Shown: positions 48,001 through 57,637, counted from the first letter of the stretch. The stretch: DNA of 64,000 nucleotides from Siphonodentalium dalli (GCA_032622095.1 CP136069.1:184875122-184939121), one strand, 5' to 3'. Notes: generated by a model not told the origin, from the letters alone. Made by a program: numbers and translations.

Positions 48001-51000
48001 TCGCGAATTGTTTAATATATCCCACTAGAGAGCGTTTTTAATGTAATGTAGTGGGAAAGAACTCAATTGTATATATTGTAATCAAATGTGAAAACACAAT
48101 TCAATAGACGTCACCCAAAATTGTTGGCTAGTTTCTTTTCAATCGATATGTCAATTCCAATTTAATATACATCGTTTAAATTAAATTACGTTTTCCACAA
48201 TTTGTTACCATATATACGAAAGAGTTTATTCCGCACAACATTATATGAACATTAAGAGCGCCAAATGTGTTGGCTTCTCTCAAATCATGTGCATACGTGT
48301 TATACTTATCTGACTCTCATTTCACAGAAATTCCACTTGGCGGAACCTGCAACCACAACGGAGAGAATGAGTGTGTCACAGACAACGCAGAATGTGTCGC
48401 CAAGGATGGAAAATCAACCTGTGGGTGTTCAGATGGATATGAGCAGGACGGAAATCATGATTGTGGTAAGTATCGGGATATCACTCTTGAAGAACGACAA
48501 AAACAAAACAAACATACAAATACACAAATAAACAAAACACATATGACGCTGACACCTCCTATGTAAGGTGTGTGATGTACACCGTCTTTGTGTCGTCATG
48601 AGTTTGTGTTGGAATTCTTAATTAGAAATAAGAATTGTTTAATGTAATCAAATGGTGCCCATATAAAGGGGATATATCGCTTACGTATTCCAATGTATCA
48701 ATAAATGCGCATCTGTTACTTAACATTTACCAGTGTTTATAAAACCTTGGATATTCCAAGTTAAAGTTTGAACGCACGTGAGTGACCTTTGTCTTCACTT
48801 GACCAGCAGTTTCGGGTGTGATCAATCGTCGCAATTATGTGCCATGAGAGTATCAATTACACCGTATATCGAATTTAGACGTATGAGGATTTTTATTTTG
48901 TTTGTTAAAGATTGTCTACCACTTCCGGACCACAATTATTACACCGAAAAACAACTTATTTGTTATAAAACCCGATTACCATAATAAAATTACCATTTTC
49001 TGTGAATAAATCAGAGACCAAACTGAAGATTATTTGTCTTTAAAGCACAATATAGTGGTTGATTCCTACAATATATATGAAATTAAATTATATTTTTCTT
49101 GATGGAAAGTTCAAAAAGATATGGTTTTCCCTCTTGTTGCCCCGAACGTTTCCGATAGAACAAGTTTCTTATCTAAAAATATCCAGTAAAACTGTTGCAT
49201 ACATAGATATTGTACCAGACAAGACAAACTTGGAATAAAATCAATGTTAGTTTATAGAAGCACTTCCGGACAGTTGTCTTCGATTGATGTTTTTATTTAA
49301 TGCCCCTGAAACTATGTAACACTTGTTAGAAAGAGACAGAACATTATTAAGGTTTAACATCCATTTGTTCGCTAAGCCATATCACGCCAAACGAATGAAC
49401 ACAAATAATTACGTGTGTAATTTTGATAAGGCAGTGTTGAGTAAGTGACTACAAGAACACAATGATGATCATCTGGCCACGTCACTGTCCGACTCGCGGA
49501 CTCTATACTAGTTATTTTCTGGGGGGTTTAGCCAACTTGGACCTACTCTAAAGGGTTCTGTTTAATATAAAAATATACACAACCAAAACATGGATACAAA
49601 GTAACTTGTCTCTTCTCGTTCTCTTACAGTGCCTTTCTGGTCAATCGTGGACGATTTTCTGAACTTATTTTATTACGAAACAAATACGAAAGCATATGTT
49701 ACGGACAAGTAGATATAAGTTGGTGATATGCTTTAAAATGGACGTAGCACAAAGCTATCGGTTGTCGAAAATACCAAGATTAATAAATTTGTTGATTTTG
49801 ACAAAATATTTCAAATAGTTTGTATTGAACTTCGTATACAAGTCAAATCTCAACGAAAATATACATCTGAGTTTGAAAATAGTCCTGGAAGTACTATAAT
49901 TTATATGGGTTGATTTTCATTGCTAATTATTTCTATTAAACCCTATCGTTTAAACCCTAGCGTTCTGTGGTGTGGATCTGAACCACTGGAATTCATATAC
50001 GGCATTGGTCCTGGTCCGAAATTTACGTTTATCTGCGGCTAGTTAGTCACTTACGTTTATCCGAGGCTAGTTAGTGACTTACGTTTATCTGACGCTAGTT
50101 AGTCACTTCCGTTTATCTGAGGCTAGTTAGTCACTTACGTTTATTTGAGGCTAGTTAGTCACTTCAGTGAAATCAATTCAGTTTCGGTGGTAGCTTTTGT
50201 CGAAAATACTAGCAACAATATCCATTTCGGCATGACATTATTGTGGCTCACCAAGTGTCGTCAACAATGAGCTGAACCAGTATCAATGTACCCTCTGTAA
50301 TTTAGAACTGGGTGATGAATACAACATTATACTTAAGTGCTCACAAATTCACGAGTTGAGACTAAGATATATTCGCCCTTATTATTTTCGAAGACCAAAC
50401 TCACATAAGTTACTGCAATTATTTAACTCCCGAAATGAAAAAACCACAAGGAAACTGTCGATTTTCGTCGGAAAGGTCTTAGACTTGTTTAAGTCCTCTT
50501 GAGGCTAAGTAGCATCCATAACACAAACCCCACTAACTGGACCACATTGATCAAATCTAATATTATTATTATTATTACCATCTAAAAGCAACAAGCATGA
50601 ACATTACTGTATTTTCGTATATATGTGCTCTATATATTATAACGCAGGTGCATGGATTATATATATTATGTATCTGATTCTGTAATTCTATCTGTAATAT
50701 CACAATATGATAACCAGAATAAATAAATTGAATTGAATTGAATTAGGATGTATGGCAACTTTAATGCCAGACAAACATTTTTCCAGGCCGATATGACACA
50801 AAATATAGGTAGGCATTACATAAAGTGTTTCGGTTGCCATGGCAACTATTTTCGAAAATATCCAGAAATTGGTTATTTTTTACTGATATTTCAGGGAGTT
50901 TTTTTTGTTGAAATACGCAGTTTCCTTCAATGGAAAATAAACATAAACCATATTGCATTGGAAATATATCTTATATATCTTGAATATATAGCATTATAAC

Positions 51001-52410
51001 TTGAATTCCATTCATATATATAGTTTATTATTGGCAAATAAGTCATAAAGCATGATGATTTAAACCCAAAATAAAACAATTTGAATACAAGTCACGCAGA
51101 GACTGAGTGTCATTTCAGAGAATTCGTTAATTTTTAGATTCACAATGCATACATGTGTAATGTAGGTATTACTTGCAGAAAGCAATCAGTTTAGATAATA
51201 TTGTTTTCTCCCATCAATTGCGAAACGATGGTCAGATTGACAAGTAAATCGAATCCATCGTAGAAAGATATAAATGTTCAAGACCATCTGTATCATATCA
51301 CAAATATTACCAATGAGATTGGTTAGTTCTAGCTAAAGGAAACGCACAATTTGGTGTAAACAATATTTATTTCAACAATCAAACATATCACACAAACACA
51401 ATACACATTTAGGTACATAGAGATTTAGAAAGAGGATTGGACTACAAGCAAATGCTTTCTTAAAGTCCTCTCCTCGTGGAACAAATGTTACGCCTTGTTA
51501 CAGAAATATCACTTGAGGTAAAGCAGACGGGATATATAGTTTTGTTTTATTGGAATATTATTACATGTTTAGGATTGAGATATGGGTATAACATTGTAAT
51601 ACGGGAGTTAAGGGTGAGGGTGGGAGATATAATAACATTCCAATCAAACAAAACTATATATCGAGAGAGAGAAAGAGAGAGAGTGAGAGAAAGAGTGATA
51701 GAGAGAGAGTGAGAGAGAGGGGGAGAGAGGTTTGACACAACATGCATTCGATACAAAACAACACAACAGTATCCGTTCAGTGGGGAAATCACTTGCACGA
51801 ATGCGTCACGACCACGGATGAGAAAAGGCGATTCATGCAAATGGAATCTAGCCGCGTCACCTGAAGTAAGCTATGAGCAATGACTACCCACATTTTGTTG
51901 TATCTATCGCGATAACCAGTTTGCCACATGATAATTCTACTGGGCCATAATGTGCAAGAAACCGGAGCAAATGTTAATATAAATCCCGTTTCTTGTGAAC
52001 AAATTGTCATAAGACCCATATATCGCAGGTATATTTTAGAACACGATTGCTTACGCCTGACTACACATTTGCGAAGTCAACTTTTTACACGGCCTTATAC
52101 GGAGTGTGTCTGACTGGGCTACACACAATAATATATGCACTGCATACATACATATATATAGATAGTTTTATATTTGAGAGCATTCCAGTACAATTTACTT
52201 TCAAATAAACTGCAATTTATGGATGTATTATTCAAATGGTTGCAATTCTACTGGGCAAAGGAAAAGTGCATGGTCATGATTTTTTGATATTTTATAGCAC
52301 TGCCACATCACAAACATTTCATAATATTCATGCATGTGTGTTCTTGATATATTTCAGTCGTTTCGACCGGCCAAGGCAACGGTAATGGCAACGGTAATGG
52401 CAACGGCTAA
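29079..52410 (+). CDS. secreted protein with four EGF-like Cys-rich modules (6 exons)
   Basis: Six exons join in frame: 29079-29099, 36288-36477, 38219-38410, 47267-47452, 48328-48465 and 52358-52410 (780 nt, 259 aa). Every intron begins GT and ends AG. Residues 1 to ~18 (MILIHIS + CVCLVFALAEA) form a signal peptide split by intron 1, with a likely cut after AEA. Four modules follow: about 26-69 (six Cys), 77-132 (six Cys), 138-195 (eight Cys) and 201-242 (six Cys). Each has the CxC then Gly/Tyr-aromatic then C end typical of EGF-like folds. The C-terminus is a Gly-Asn repeat. There is one N-glycosylation sequon (NGT) in module 3. No membrane span is seen after the signal, so secretion is inferred; partners and role are unknown. 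Introns 2-5 are all phase 1, the arrangement expected for shuffled extracellular modules. Extra exons hidden in the 8.9-kb intron 3 cannot be excluded. Confidence 0.85.
29106..30190 (+). other. intron 1, first part
   Basis: Intronic AT-rich DNA. Two solo fragments of the GGGTGGATACACACATG terminus lie at 29768-29796 and 29809-29826. A self-complementary stretch around 30060-30145 uses CCAACGTT/TTGGGT words related to 1-235. Confidence 0.6.
30940..31443 (-). pseudogene. LINE C-terminal domain
   Basis: The frame encodes KLRTRNNRLPIEVSSW and then CQLCGDDTPGNDYHYLFIC, a Cys2-His-Cys-type motif found at the end of this LINE family. It is the last coding part; the stop at 30940 is followed by ~245 bp of 3' UTR. 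It lies in a different frame from 31517-31837. Confidence 0.85.
31517..31837 (-). pseudogene. LINE region between RT and C-terminal domain
   Basis: The frame encodes FDCQIDIFNKMVLPVMLYGC followed by a stretch rich in aromatic residues, the segment that follows the RT thumb in CR1/RTE-like LINEs. It overlaps 31825-32154 by 13 bp in another frame, so an indel separates them. Confidence 0.8.
31825..32154 (-). pseudogene. LINE RT fragment with motif C
   Basis: Encodes LLYADDTVPLAE (motif C, catalytic Asp pair) then VNTAKTKVIIF and VNEYKYLGI, the standard order after the active site. The frame opens after a break from the fragment at 32229-32525. Confidence 0.88.
32229..32525 (-). pseudogene. LINE RT fragment with motifs A and B
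   Basis: Encodes CEFVDFKQAFDSVWR (motif A with its Asp) and NVGLRQGK (motif B). The RT fingers and endonuclease are missing because of 5' truncation at about 32532. A frameshift after motif B ends the frame. Confidence 0.88.
32814..34174. mobile_element. Harbinger-like element, copy 2, 1.36 kb
   Basis: The ends are inverted repeats: GGGTGGATACACACATGCAT on the left and ATGCATGTGTGTATCCACCC on the right. TTA lies directly outside both ends (32811-32813 and 34175-34177). It aligns along its length with the two halves of copy 1 (shared words GAAGCTTTCGAGA, GGTCGAAAATGTT, ATACATGTATTTTACATACA). Its left TTA is also the right TTA of copy 1, so the two elements abut. It contains a G10-12 run at 33661. 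No transposase frame is present. The superfamily call rests on target and terminus only. Confidence 0.82.
34233..34694. repeat. 42-bp tandem repeat, 11 copies
   Basis: TTTGATTTTGGTGGCACATA begins each unit at exact 42-bp steps from 34233 to 34653. The first seven copies carry GGTGGC; the next three carry CGGTAGC; the last is diverged. Because 42 is a multiple of three, frames on both strands are open (e.g. MFDFGGTYSANNII repeated), but this is intron 1 of the EGF-like gene and no coding role is inferred. Confidence 0.95.
34695..35720 (+). other. intron 1, middle part
   Basis: A short duplication, CTTAGACAG(T/C)AAATCTAGCTTACC, lies at 35282-35306 and 35317-35340. CATATTCCACCATTACAAAACCT near 34770 pairs loosely with AAGGTTTTGTCCTGGTGGAATATG near 35184, suggesting another ~450-bp fold-back element at about 34765-35210. 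Confidence 0.5.
35721..35870. mobile_element. 150-bp fold-back MITE
   Basis: ATCTACACTTTATGGTTGGA at 35721 is mirrored by TCCAACAAAAAAGTGTAGAT ending at 35870. The arms continue inward (GAATTATCTCATGAGTGATGAC with GTCATCACGAATGAGATAATT, then AATGAATTTCCACGAGTGGC). They meet at a 4-base loop near 35795, so almost the whole element forms one hairpin. Confidence 0.88.
36288..36477 (+). CDS. EGF-like gene exon 2 (signal peptide end, module 1)
   Basis: Acceptor TTCTTTGCAG ends at 36287; donor CCAA/GTTAGT at 36478. It encodes CVCLVFALAEA, the rest of the signal peptide, then a six-Cys module with spacing C-x5-C-x6-C-x13-C-x-C-x13-C. 190 nt, phase 0 in and phase 1 out. Confidence 0.85.
36478..38218 (+). 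other. intron 2
   Basis: 1.74 kb of AT-rich DNA. Short frames on both strands (36757-36978, 37148-37333) have no domain. No repeat element was recognised. Confidence 0.6.
38219..38410 (+). CDS. EGF-like gene exon 3 (module 2)
   Basis: Acceptor GTTTATTACAG ends at 38218; donor CCAC/GTAAGT at 38411. 192 nt, phase 1-1. The module has six Cys, with an unusually long third loop of ~25 residues rich in Tyr, Gly and Asn (FGSGDRYYYNNA) before CMCMPGYHSTGIAC. Confidence 0.9.
38541..38786. mobile_element. double-hairpin MITE, copy 1
   Basis: Outer inverted repeats: CTGTCATTTGCAGAATGAGG on the left and the matching CATTCTGCAAATGACAG on the right. Each half is itself a hairpin built on GGTGAATTT, GATGCTA, GCATAG and GGGCTAGCATC. 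A second copy is at 57802-58045. Confidence 0.88.
38968..39020. repeat. (GA)n microsatellite
   Basis: About 20 GA dinucleotides from 38970 to 39009, followed by GGGGAGAGAAAAGG. Confidence 0.97.
40206..41757 (+). other. intron 3, direct repeats and unassigned DNA
   Basis: ACCGTGTGACTTAGCATCGA followed by CCACGGTGATATATATTACGA occurs at about 40219 and 40494. GAAGCAGCGAGC then GGCATACG then TATAGTGTTTG repeats at 40299 and 40342. CCACCACCACCACC and CAACAACAACC simple repeats lie near 41240-41282. A 23-bp stretch at 40633-40657 (CTTAAGGTAGGATTCCCCTA) is inverted at 46789-46811. Confidence 0.6.
41758..42710 (+). mobile_element. hAT-type MITE of the GACGTGGC family, copy 1
   Basis: The left end TGCATGGACGTGGCTAGAAG and the right end TGTCGCCACGTCTCTG are inverted. 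Outside them AGTATCAC and AGTATCAG match at 7 of 8 positions. The interior has a repeated ~190-bp unit built on GTTGGAAATTTCCAACC then AACTGATGACCATTTCTGTCC, plus G and C runs near both ends. It is homologous, in opposite orientation, to 60021-61070. Non-coding. Confidence 0.82.
42711..43436 (+). other. intron 3, unassigned
   Basis: About 42735-43080 is mildly conserved-looking but has no domain; overlapping frames on both strands are short. Nothing supported. Confidence 0.35.
43437..43888. mobile_element. TTAA-flanked MITE, copy 2
   Basis: TTAA AGGTACTCAATCCGATCAGA at the left and TCTGATCGGATTGAGTACCT TTAA at the right are exact inverted repeats at the tips, and the inversion extends ~120 bp inward with mismatches (GGCTTTGGGGGTAAAA and TTTTACCCCCAAAGCC). 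This is the best-preserved copy of the family. No coding capacity. Confidence 0.9.
43889..47266 (+). other. intron 3, remaining part
   Basis: About 44790-45440 contains two diverged copies of a ~190-bp unit (GGTATCAGATAGCA..., then ...ACAGGTGAGGGGTGTGTCATCA) ending in GGACAGACAGACAGACGAACG, a repeat style also glimpsed at 56460-56590. A C- and G-rich segment lies at 44175-44345. No exon with a matching phase was found. Confidence 0.45.
47267..47452 (+). CDS. EGF-like gene exon 4 (module 3)
   Basis: Acceptor TCTACTTCCAG ends at 47266; donor AAAG/GTACTG at 47453. 186 nt, phase 1-1. The module has eight Cys: the usual six plus a CNEC pair in the first loop. It carries the sequon NGT. Base composition is more GC-rich than the flanks, as expected of coding sequence. 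Confidence 0.9.
47453..48327 (+). other. intron 4 with partial 27-kb-type element
   Basis: 47743-47818 is a hairpin made of CCCTGTGCCACTGCATTCTC and its inverse, nearly identical to 27153-27228. AGGCGACCTATG follows at 47831-47842. The internal unit and right terminus of the 602-bp element are missing, so this is a partial or a shorter palindromic form. Two copies of AAAATTGGATTTTCCGTACG lie at 47868-47886 and 47893-47912. Confidence 0.75.
48328..48465 (+). CDS. EGF-like gene exon 5 (module 4)
   Basis: Acceptor TCTCATTTCACAG ends at 48327; donor TGTG/GTAAGT at 48466. 138 nt, phase 1-1. It encodes a compact EGF-like module, C-x7-C-x6-C-x8-C-x-C-x11-C, ending CGCSDGYEQDGNHDC. This is the closest of the four to a canonical EGF repeat. 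Confidence 0.92.
48466..50024 (+). other. intron 5, first part
   Basis: No gene or recognisable element. A frame at 48778-48984 has no domain. Confidence 0.4.
50025..50164. repeat. 28-bp tandem repeat, 5 copies
   Basis: ACGTTTATCTGAGGCTAGTT begins at 50025, 50053, 50081, 50109 and 50137. Each copy differs by one to three bases. Confidence 0.93.
50260..50745 (+). mobile_element. LINE 3' end with AATTG tail
   Basis: From 50260 a frame encodes QCTLCNLELGDEYNIILKC and a basic C-terminal tail to a TGA at 50500-50502. The text NLELGDE is identical to the copy at 19393. A 3' UTR leads to AATTGAATTGAATTGAATT at about 50726-50744. Only ~490 bp remain, a strong 5' truncation inside intron 5 of the EGF-like gene, on the sense strand. 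Confidence 0.87.
50746..52357 (+). other. intron 5, last part
   Basis: A (GA)n-type tract (AGAGAGAGAAAGAGAGAGAG) lies at 51664-51728. AACTATATATCCCGTC / GACGGGATATATAGTT-like pairing brackets about 51527-51662. No gene is seen. Confidence 0.5.
52358..52410 (+). CDS. EGF-like gene exon 6 (Gly-Asn tail and stop)
   Basis: Acceptor GATATATTTCAG ends at 52357. The exon enters in phase 1 and encodes VVSTGQ followed by GNGNGNGNGNG and a TAA at 52408. The coding DNA is a GGCAAC/GGTAAT hexanucleotide repeat, so the tail could vary in length between alleles. Confidence 0.8.
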
Positions 52411-52700
52411 GGGTAGAATGCCAGCCAACAAGAGACTATTTGACAGGCAATTCACCAGATGACAACAGCAGATAAATAATGGCGACAAGTGCGCCACCAT
52501 GCAAGAACTGAATATGGAAGTGCCATGTAACCGTTGTCCACAGCGAAGATCTTGACCGACATATCACTGAGACCACCATTCCCTCCCCTTTCACCTCCAA
52601 AATTCCGGATGCGTTAGGTCGGATCGCCGGATTGCGACGCTTTCGTGCGCTGGATTGCGACTTTAACGTACGTCGGATTCCAATAAAATAACGGGGTCAA
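52411..52700 (+). terminator. 3' UTR and polyadenylation signal
   Basis: AATAAA at 52682-52687, about 272 bp after the stop codon of the EGF-like gene. No better signal lies between the stop and this point. Confidence 0.65.
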
Positions 52701-53297
52701 GTTGCTAGGGTTATTTTAGTTTTTATTTGTTTTCTGTTCTTATCTCTTTTAAACATATTTCACACTTTCCGAATAATTATGTAATGTAAATATTTCGTTG
52801 CATGCCGACTAAGGTAGTTCGTTCCCAGATTCCGCGAGCATCATCTAGACGTTACCTTTCTCTAATGTATGACACATGATCTCACACCAACATCACTATT
52901 ATGTGTCCCCCGAATTACACTGTTGTGGACATAAAGCCTTTATTTTGTCAAATATATACTACGTCTAATGTGTTTTTTTTTCTCATGATATTATTTTATC
53001 ACGCAGTGTCATTACACTGCATCCTGTATTCCGTGTTCTTCTTAAAACAAAATTCCGAATCCCAGGGGACGGGGTGGTGGTTTCCACCATCGGTCATGAG
53101 AGAGTGTTGTTCTTGTTTGTCGAATTGTATTAAAATTTTGTTTCTGATGTGGGTATTCTATTATCTTCAAAATCCATCTAAAATATTGCACACACATGGG
53201 GTCGATGACATGGGTTGGCACACCGTATTCAACTCCACGCTCCATCGATGAATACATACTTTGATATTTATCCATGTAATTGCACGTTTTCTATATC
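52701..53297. other. downstream flank of the EGF-like gene
   Basis: Frames at 52901-53251 (+) and 53042-53275 (-) overlap and lack domains. Nothing supported. Confidence 0.35.
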
Positions 53298-53905
53298 AAG
53301 GGACGTGGATATAGAGGGTCTCCGCTGGTCGGAGTTCACCTTGAATTTTCCAGCTACATCTCCTTGAACGAAACCAAACTCACAAGATCGCTAAATAATT
53401 CAATTAGAACTCCTTCTTCTTTGGGTAAGATTTCCCCAGTTGATACCACAACCATTTTTCTGATATTTTTATTTTCAAACTGTTATATATACCATAAGAG
53501 AACACAATAATGATGCCTCTTGACCTGCCCAACCAATTAATGTACGTACAAATGTATATATAACACTTCCAGAAGGTGCAACAATTAATGGTAATAATCG
53601 TAAATGTATGGACAAGTCGAGAGCGTCCCTATTTATAAACACATGCGCCGTTCCAATTGTTGAAAAGTTCCATTCTAACGCCCACTAATTAAGTCGGAAA
53701 TTGTTCAACTGATGGCCATTTCATTATTTTGACAGAATGAGGACAATTATGCGAATTTTGGCCTAAAAACTGCTAATACTGGTTGTAAATTAAAATCATT
53801 GGAACAGTTTCAACCTATTTTCAACATATGCCTGACATTTCCAACTGTTGAAACTGATAACCAAAGTTGGAGGAGAAACACCACCAAAACTCCCTGTCCA
53901 ATTCA
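53298..53905 (+). mobile_element. hAT-type MITE of the GACGTGGC family, copy 3 (decayed)
   Basis: Begins CAAGGGACGTGGATATAGAG, close to the CAGGGATGTGGCTAGAG end of copy 2. It then follows the same order: GAGTTCACCTTGAATTTTCC, then a stretch like CAACTGATGGCCATTTC, then ATTTCCAACTGTTGAAA and CCAAAGTTGG. The right terminus is eroded. It is older than copies 1 and 2. Confidence 0.65.
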
Positions 53906-54550
53906 GAAAAATAATGTGATCCATATATACACTATAGTCGCTTCATGTGCGATTGTCATGCTCAAATATAGACATACACACGAGGCATTTGTCAGGATAT
54001 AAATTTGGTCAGGTGCTTACAACTCAAAATATGACCTTGATTGAATTTGCACATTATATCAGAATTGAGAATTCGAAGGTTCAGATTGGAGACAAGACCA
54101 CGGAGAGGCACGACTAGACAAATGCGTGAGTCGTGATAACTCAACAACCGGCGTCGCATCAGAACTATAAGGTCGTAACTCCCATTTTCAACTTTCCGAG
54201 AAAATGAAGGTAGATGTGTTCAGACAATATTTCTCATAATGTTGACAAGCATGACGTATTGTTGTATTTATCACAATGAAAACTGACATTAGCTGTCCAC
54301 TGAACCACATACTTTTTGTCTGTTTACGCCCTCGTTTTCTTTTAAAAAGCAATAACTTATTTGGAGATACGACCTTTTGCATACGCCAACGGCGATTGGT
54401 TTCCGTGCTATAAGGAAGGTGTGCTAATAAATACAGATTAAGCTAAATATGGTGGCAATCGCATGTGTCTATGAACTAGAAGTGCCTATTGTACATTATG
54501 CATATTCACTCATGTTCATCATCATACTACGGTGGCTGGATGCGGACATG
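53906..54550. other. unassigned DNA
   Basis: No gene or repeat recognised. GAGTCGTGATAACTCA at 54129 recurs at about 27793, a possible minor dispersed repeat. Confidence 0.35.
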
Positions 54551-54905
54551 GGCAATTTTATTTTTATCTCGTTTAAACGAGATAGCAGGTGTGAAATTTT
54601 ATTTTTATCTCGTTTAATCGAGATAACTTATCTCGTTTAAACGAGATAGCAGGTGTGAAATTTTATTTTTAGCAGGTGTGAAATTTTATTTTTATCTCGT
54701 TTAAACGAGATAGCAGGTGGGAAATTTTATTTTTATCTCGTTTAAACGAGATAAATTATCTTGTTTAAACGAGATAGCAGGTGGGACTTTTTATTTTTAT
54801 CTCGTTTAAACGAGATAACTTATCTCGTTTAAACGAGATAGCAGGTAGAAATTTTATTTTTATCTCGTTTAAACGAGATAACTTATCTCGTTTAAACGAG
54901 ATAGT
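54551..54905. repeat. cluster of ATCTCGTTTAAACGAGAT palindromes
   Basis: The perfect palindrome TATCTCGTTTAAACGAGATA or a one-base variant occurs about ten times between 54567 and 54902. Single palindromes or back-to-back pairs (joined by ACT or AT) alternate with the spacer GCAGGTGTGAAATTTTATTT. The unit is ~45-65 bp. Confidence 0.93.
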
Positions 54906-57277
54906 TATAATACAACAGTTACTAGTGGCCAGTCCAGACGGTTGCACCGGGAATGTATAGGGAACTTCTTGTACCATATCCATACTCAACAAAGTATATG
55001 CAACACATGAATGAATTTGGTTTTCCAAGTTCGACATGTAAAATTATAATGAAAATTAATTTATGACTCAAGTCATAAATTGATTTTCATTATAATTACC
55101 AATCCATTGATATATTAAAGGGCTAAGTATAAAAGGCTTTAGACTCAGGATGGCATACAGTCTGAAACAGATGCCACCAGATTCCATTTCCAGAACAAAA
55201 ATTCAGCTGATCACTTGCATACTACCGGCTATCAAATTTCTATATTATGGCTTTCATACCCTGCCACAAACATACATGTACATGTATATGGGTTCTTTTT
55301 GCCAATTGGTCAAATCTTATATTATACGAAAACCCATTATTTTTGATGGTTTCTACCATAATAATGTTGGTTGCCATGTAAACAGAAAATAAACGGTGAC
55401 TATGTAATTTTTTTGTTTATGGTTATCACTTATTTACTGTTTACACAGTCCTGAAATTATTGTGATAGAAACAGTTGGTCCGCAAACAGTCAAGTGTTTC
55501 TCACATAATTTTGTGATGAATTTTTCAAGAGTGCATGCTAGCATAGAACTAAATTCCACAAGATGCTGCAAAATGTGGCAAATTACATGCAAAACTTTCT
55601 GAAATCACAAACCTCTGAGGACTATTCTACCATTTAATTGCTGTCAGTAACCTTAAATTGAGGCATGTAATTTGCCTGCACATGTGAGGGCCACCCCATT
55701 CATGAATCATATCATAAGCAACCAAAATTAAGAGTCGAAGATGAAGTAAATTGTCCAAATGACATAATTGGTTGCATCAATGTTGAATGAAGTTTTAAGA
55801 TAAACATCAATGAAGACACAGTGAGATTTTGGTAATTAAACTTTAATTCAAACATATCAAGCAGGAATAATTGTCATCCTAGCCATTCTTCCACAGCAGT
55901 GTATATTCCTAATGTATGTACACACCTCACCATTGCAACAATTGCGATGAATTAACACTTAATATATAGTTCATCACACCCTTCTTATATTGAACATTCC
56001 CAAGAATGACAGCTCATCTGTTTTTACACCTGTCATGCAGTAAAAATTAAAAATTCAGCAAACTCCTTTACATTGGCATCTGATGAATATAGCAGCACTT
56101 GACAGCATAGCATGTTACTAACTTCCCACAGGTTGCACCACACTTGTATATTGTGGTGCAATATTTATGAATGAAAAGTTGACGAATAAAATATTGTATC
56201 TGCACAGATAACACACATGCCTCCTCTGTATGTTGTGCACATTCTGGTACTAAAGTTTCCAATGCCAGTGAACAAACATACTCTGAAAAGAAATGCATAA
56301 AATACTATGTTTAGGAAAAGTCAGATTTAAAGACATATATTGCAGACTTATTTCATTGAATATTAAAAGCATTGTTTGGGCATGACAAAATATGCCCATG
56401 GCAATTCCAACAAAAGGCCTTTAATTGGTGAAATTGACGTGCTGAACCAAAACTCCAACTTGACCTGTATTTTGTACAGTAAAACACACAAATTTCAAAT
56501 TTCATTCAACTCAGTTGAGACTATCTAAAGTTATCATCTGACATCTGGAATCCAAAAGCGAACTAACAGACAGACACGCAGCATAATACATCCCCTTTTT
56601 TTAAACAGGCATATATGGGTGCATATAAACAATCAGTTAGTATCCAAACACTATCCCCACTGGAATTATGTAGCAAAAACCTGAGATTGAGAACTAAAAT
56701 TCCAACCATATCCACTGTAGCATTTCAGAGAATACAACGGTTGAACCACGCACAAATGTAAACATTTACTACTTTATTCAGGGCACCTTATTGAGTATAA
56801 ACATTACTGAAATGATTGTCCCAATACTAGTCACTGAGTTTAATTTGTTTATAACAATGATGTTGTTTTCTGACTATTTGGATAACTTATTTTGGCATGA
56901 TTATTTATTATTCCATCAGCAAGTCTGGGAACACCTCACTGGATTGTTTCACATCACTTTAATTTGTCTTTAAAAGCACATCAGGTTATTGGATATTTAC
57001 AAGGCCATTTATAAGCCCGTCATGGCTATAGTTTATATAGTGTCATCAGTATTCTGTGAATTAAAGTGCAAAATGCGGTGATTATTCACCCCCCCCCCCA
57101 ATTGCCGCTGTTTTTTTTATCTCCAGTTACCCTTCACAGGTATTATTTTATTTAGTCTTATTCCATACCATGACACTTATACGTACACAATCTGCTAGAG
57201 ATTATTTGTTTGGACTCTTTTCCATAGATATGGAATTTAGACATAAATTCAACAAACATACAACATAAGGCTTTTTG
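54906..57277. other. unassigned DNA with one short hairpin
   Basis: 55046-55099 is a near-perfect hairpin (ATAATGAAAATTAATTTATGAC, with TCAAGTCATAAATTGATTTT on the other arm). About 56460-56590 resembles the GACAGACAGAC-ending repeat of 44.8-45.4 kb. No gene is supported; frames are short. Confidence 0.5.
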
Positions 57278-57637
57278 TTAAAGGTGCACAATCCGATCTG
57301 ATTGTCCCCGGATCATCCAGTTACAACATGAACAACAACGGAAATTTACACAAAAAGCCAATAGTCACCCAACATTACTTTTCATCATGTTATCTTCTGA
57401 AATTGATTTGCGATGACCTTGCGAGACCTCTCAATATCTTGTATATCTGTATATTTCTAGAAGAAGTCAGTGGAATGTTTGGTAGGCTGACAAATAATCG
57501 AGGTGGATACAATTAACAGATTTGAAAACTCAGAGCTTTGAGGGATAGGTTCCTCAACTCAAATAAAATATTATTAAAACCCGAAGCTGAAAAAATAGTA
57601 ATTTAGGGGGCGTCAAATCAGATTATACATCTAAGTG
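57278..57637. mobile_element. TTAA-flanked MITE, copy 3 (right end eroded)
   Basis: Left end TTAA AGGTGCACAATCCGATC matches the family. The inner right part (GAGGGATAGGTTCCTCAACTC, AAACCCGAAGCTGA, AATAGTAATTTAGG) also matches. The terminal GGATTGAGTACCT has decayed to CAGATTATACATCTAA. Confidence 0.7.

Noticed and set aside
51476-51840. Overlapping frames rich in Arg-Glu or Ser-Leu repeats
   Set aside because: Produced by the (GA)n-type tract at 51664-51728.
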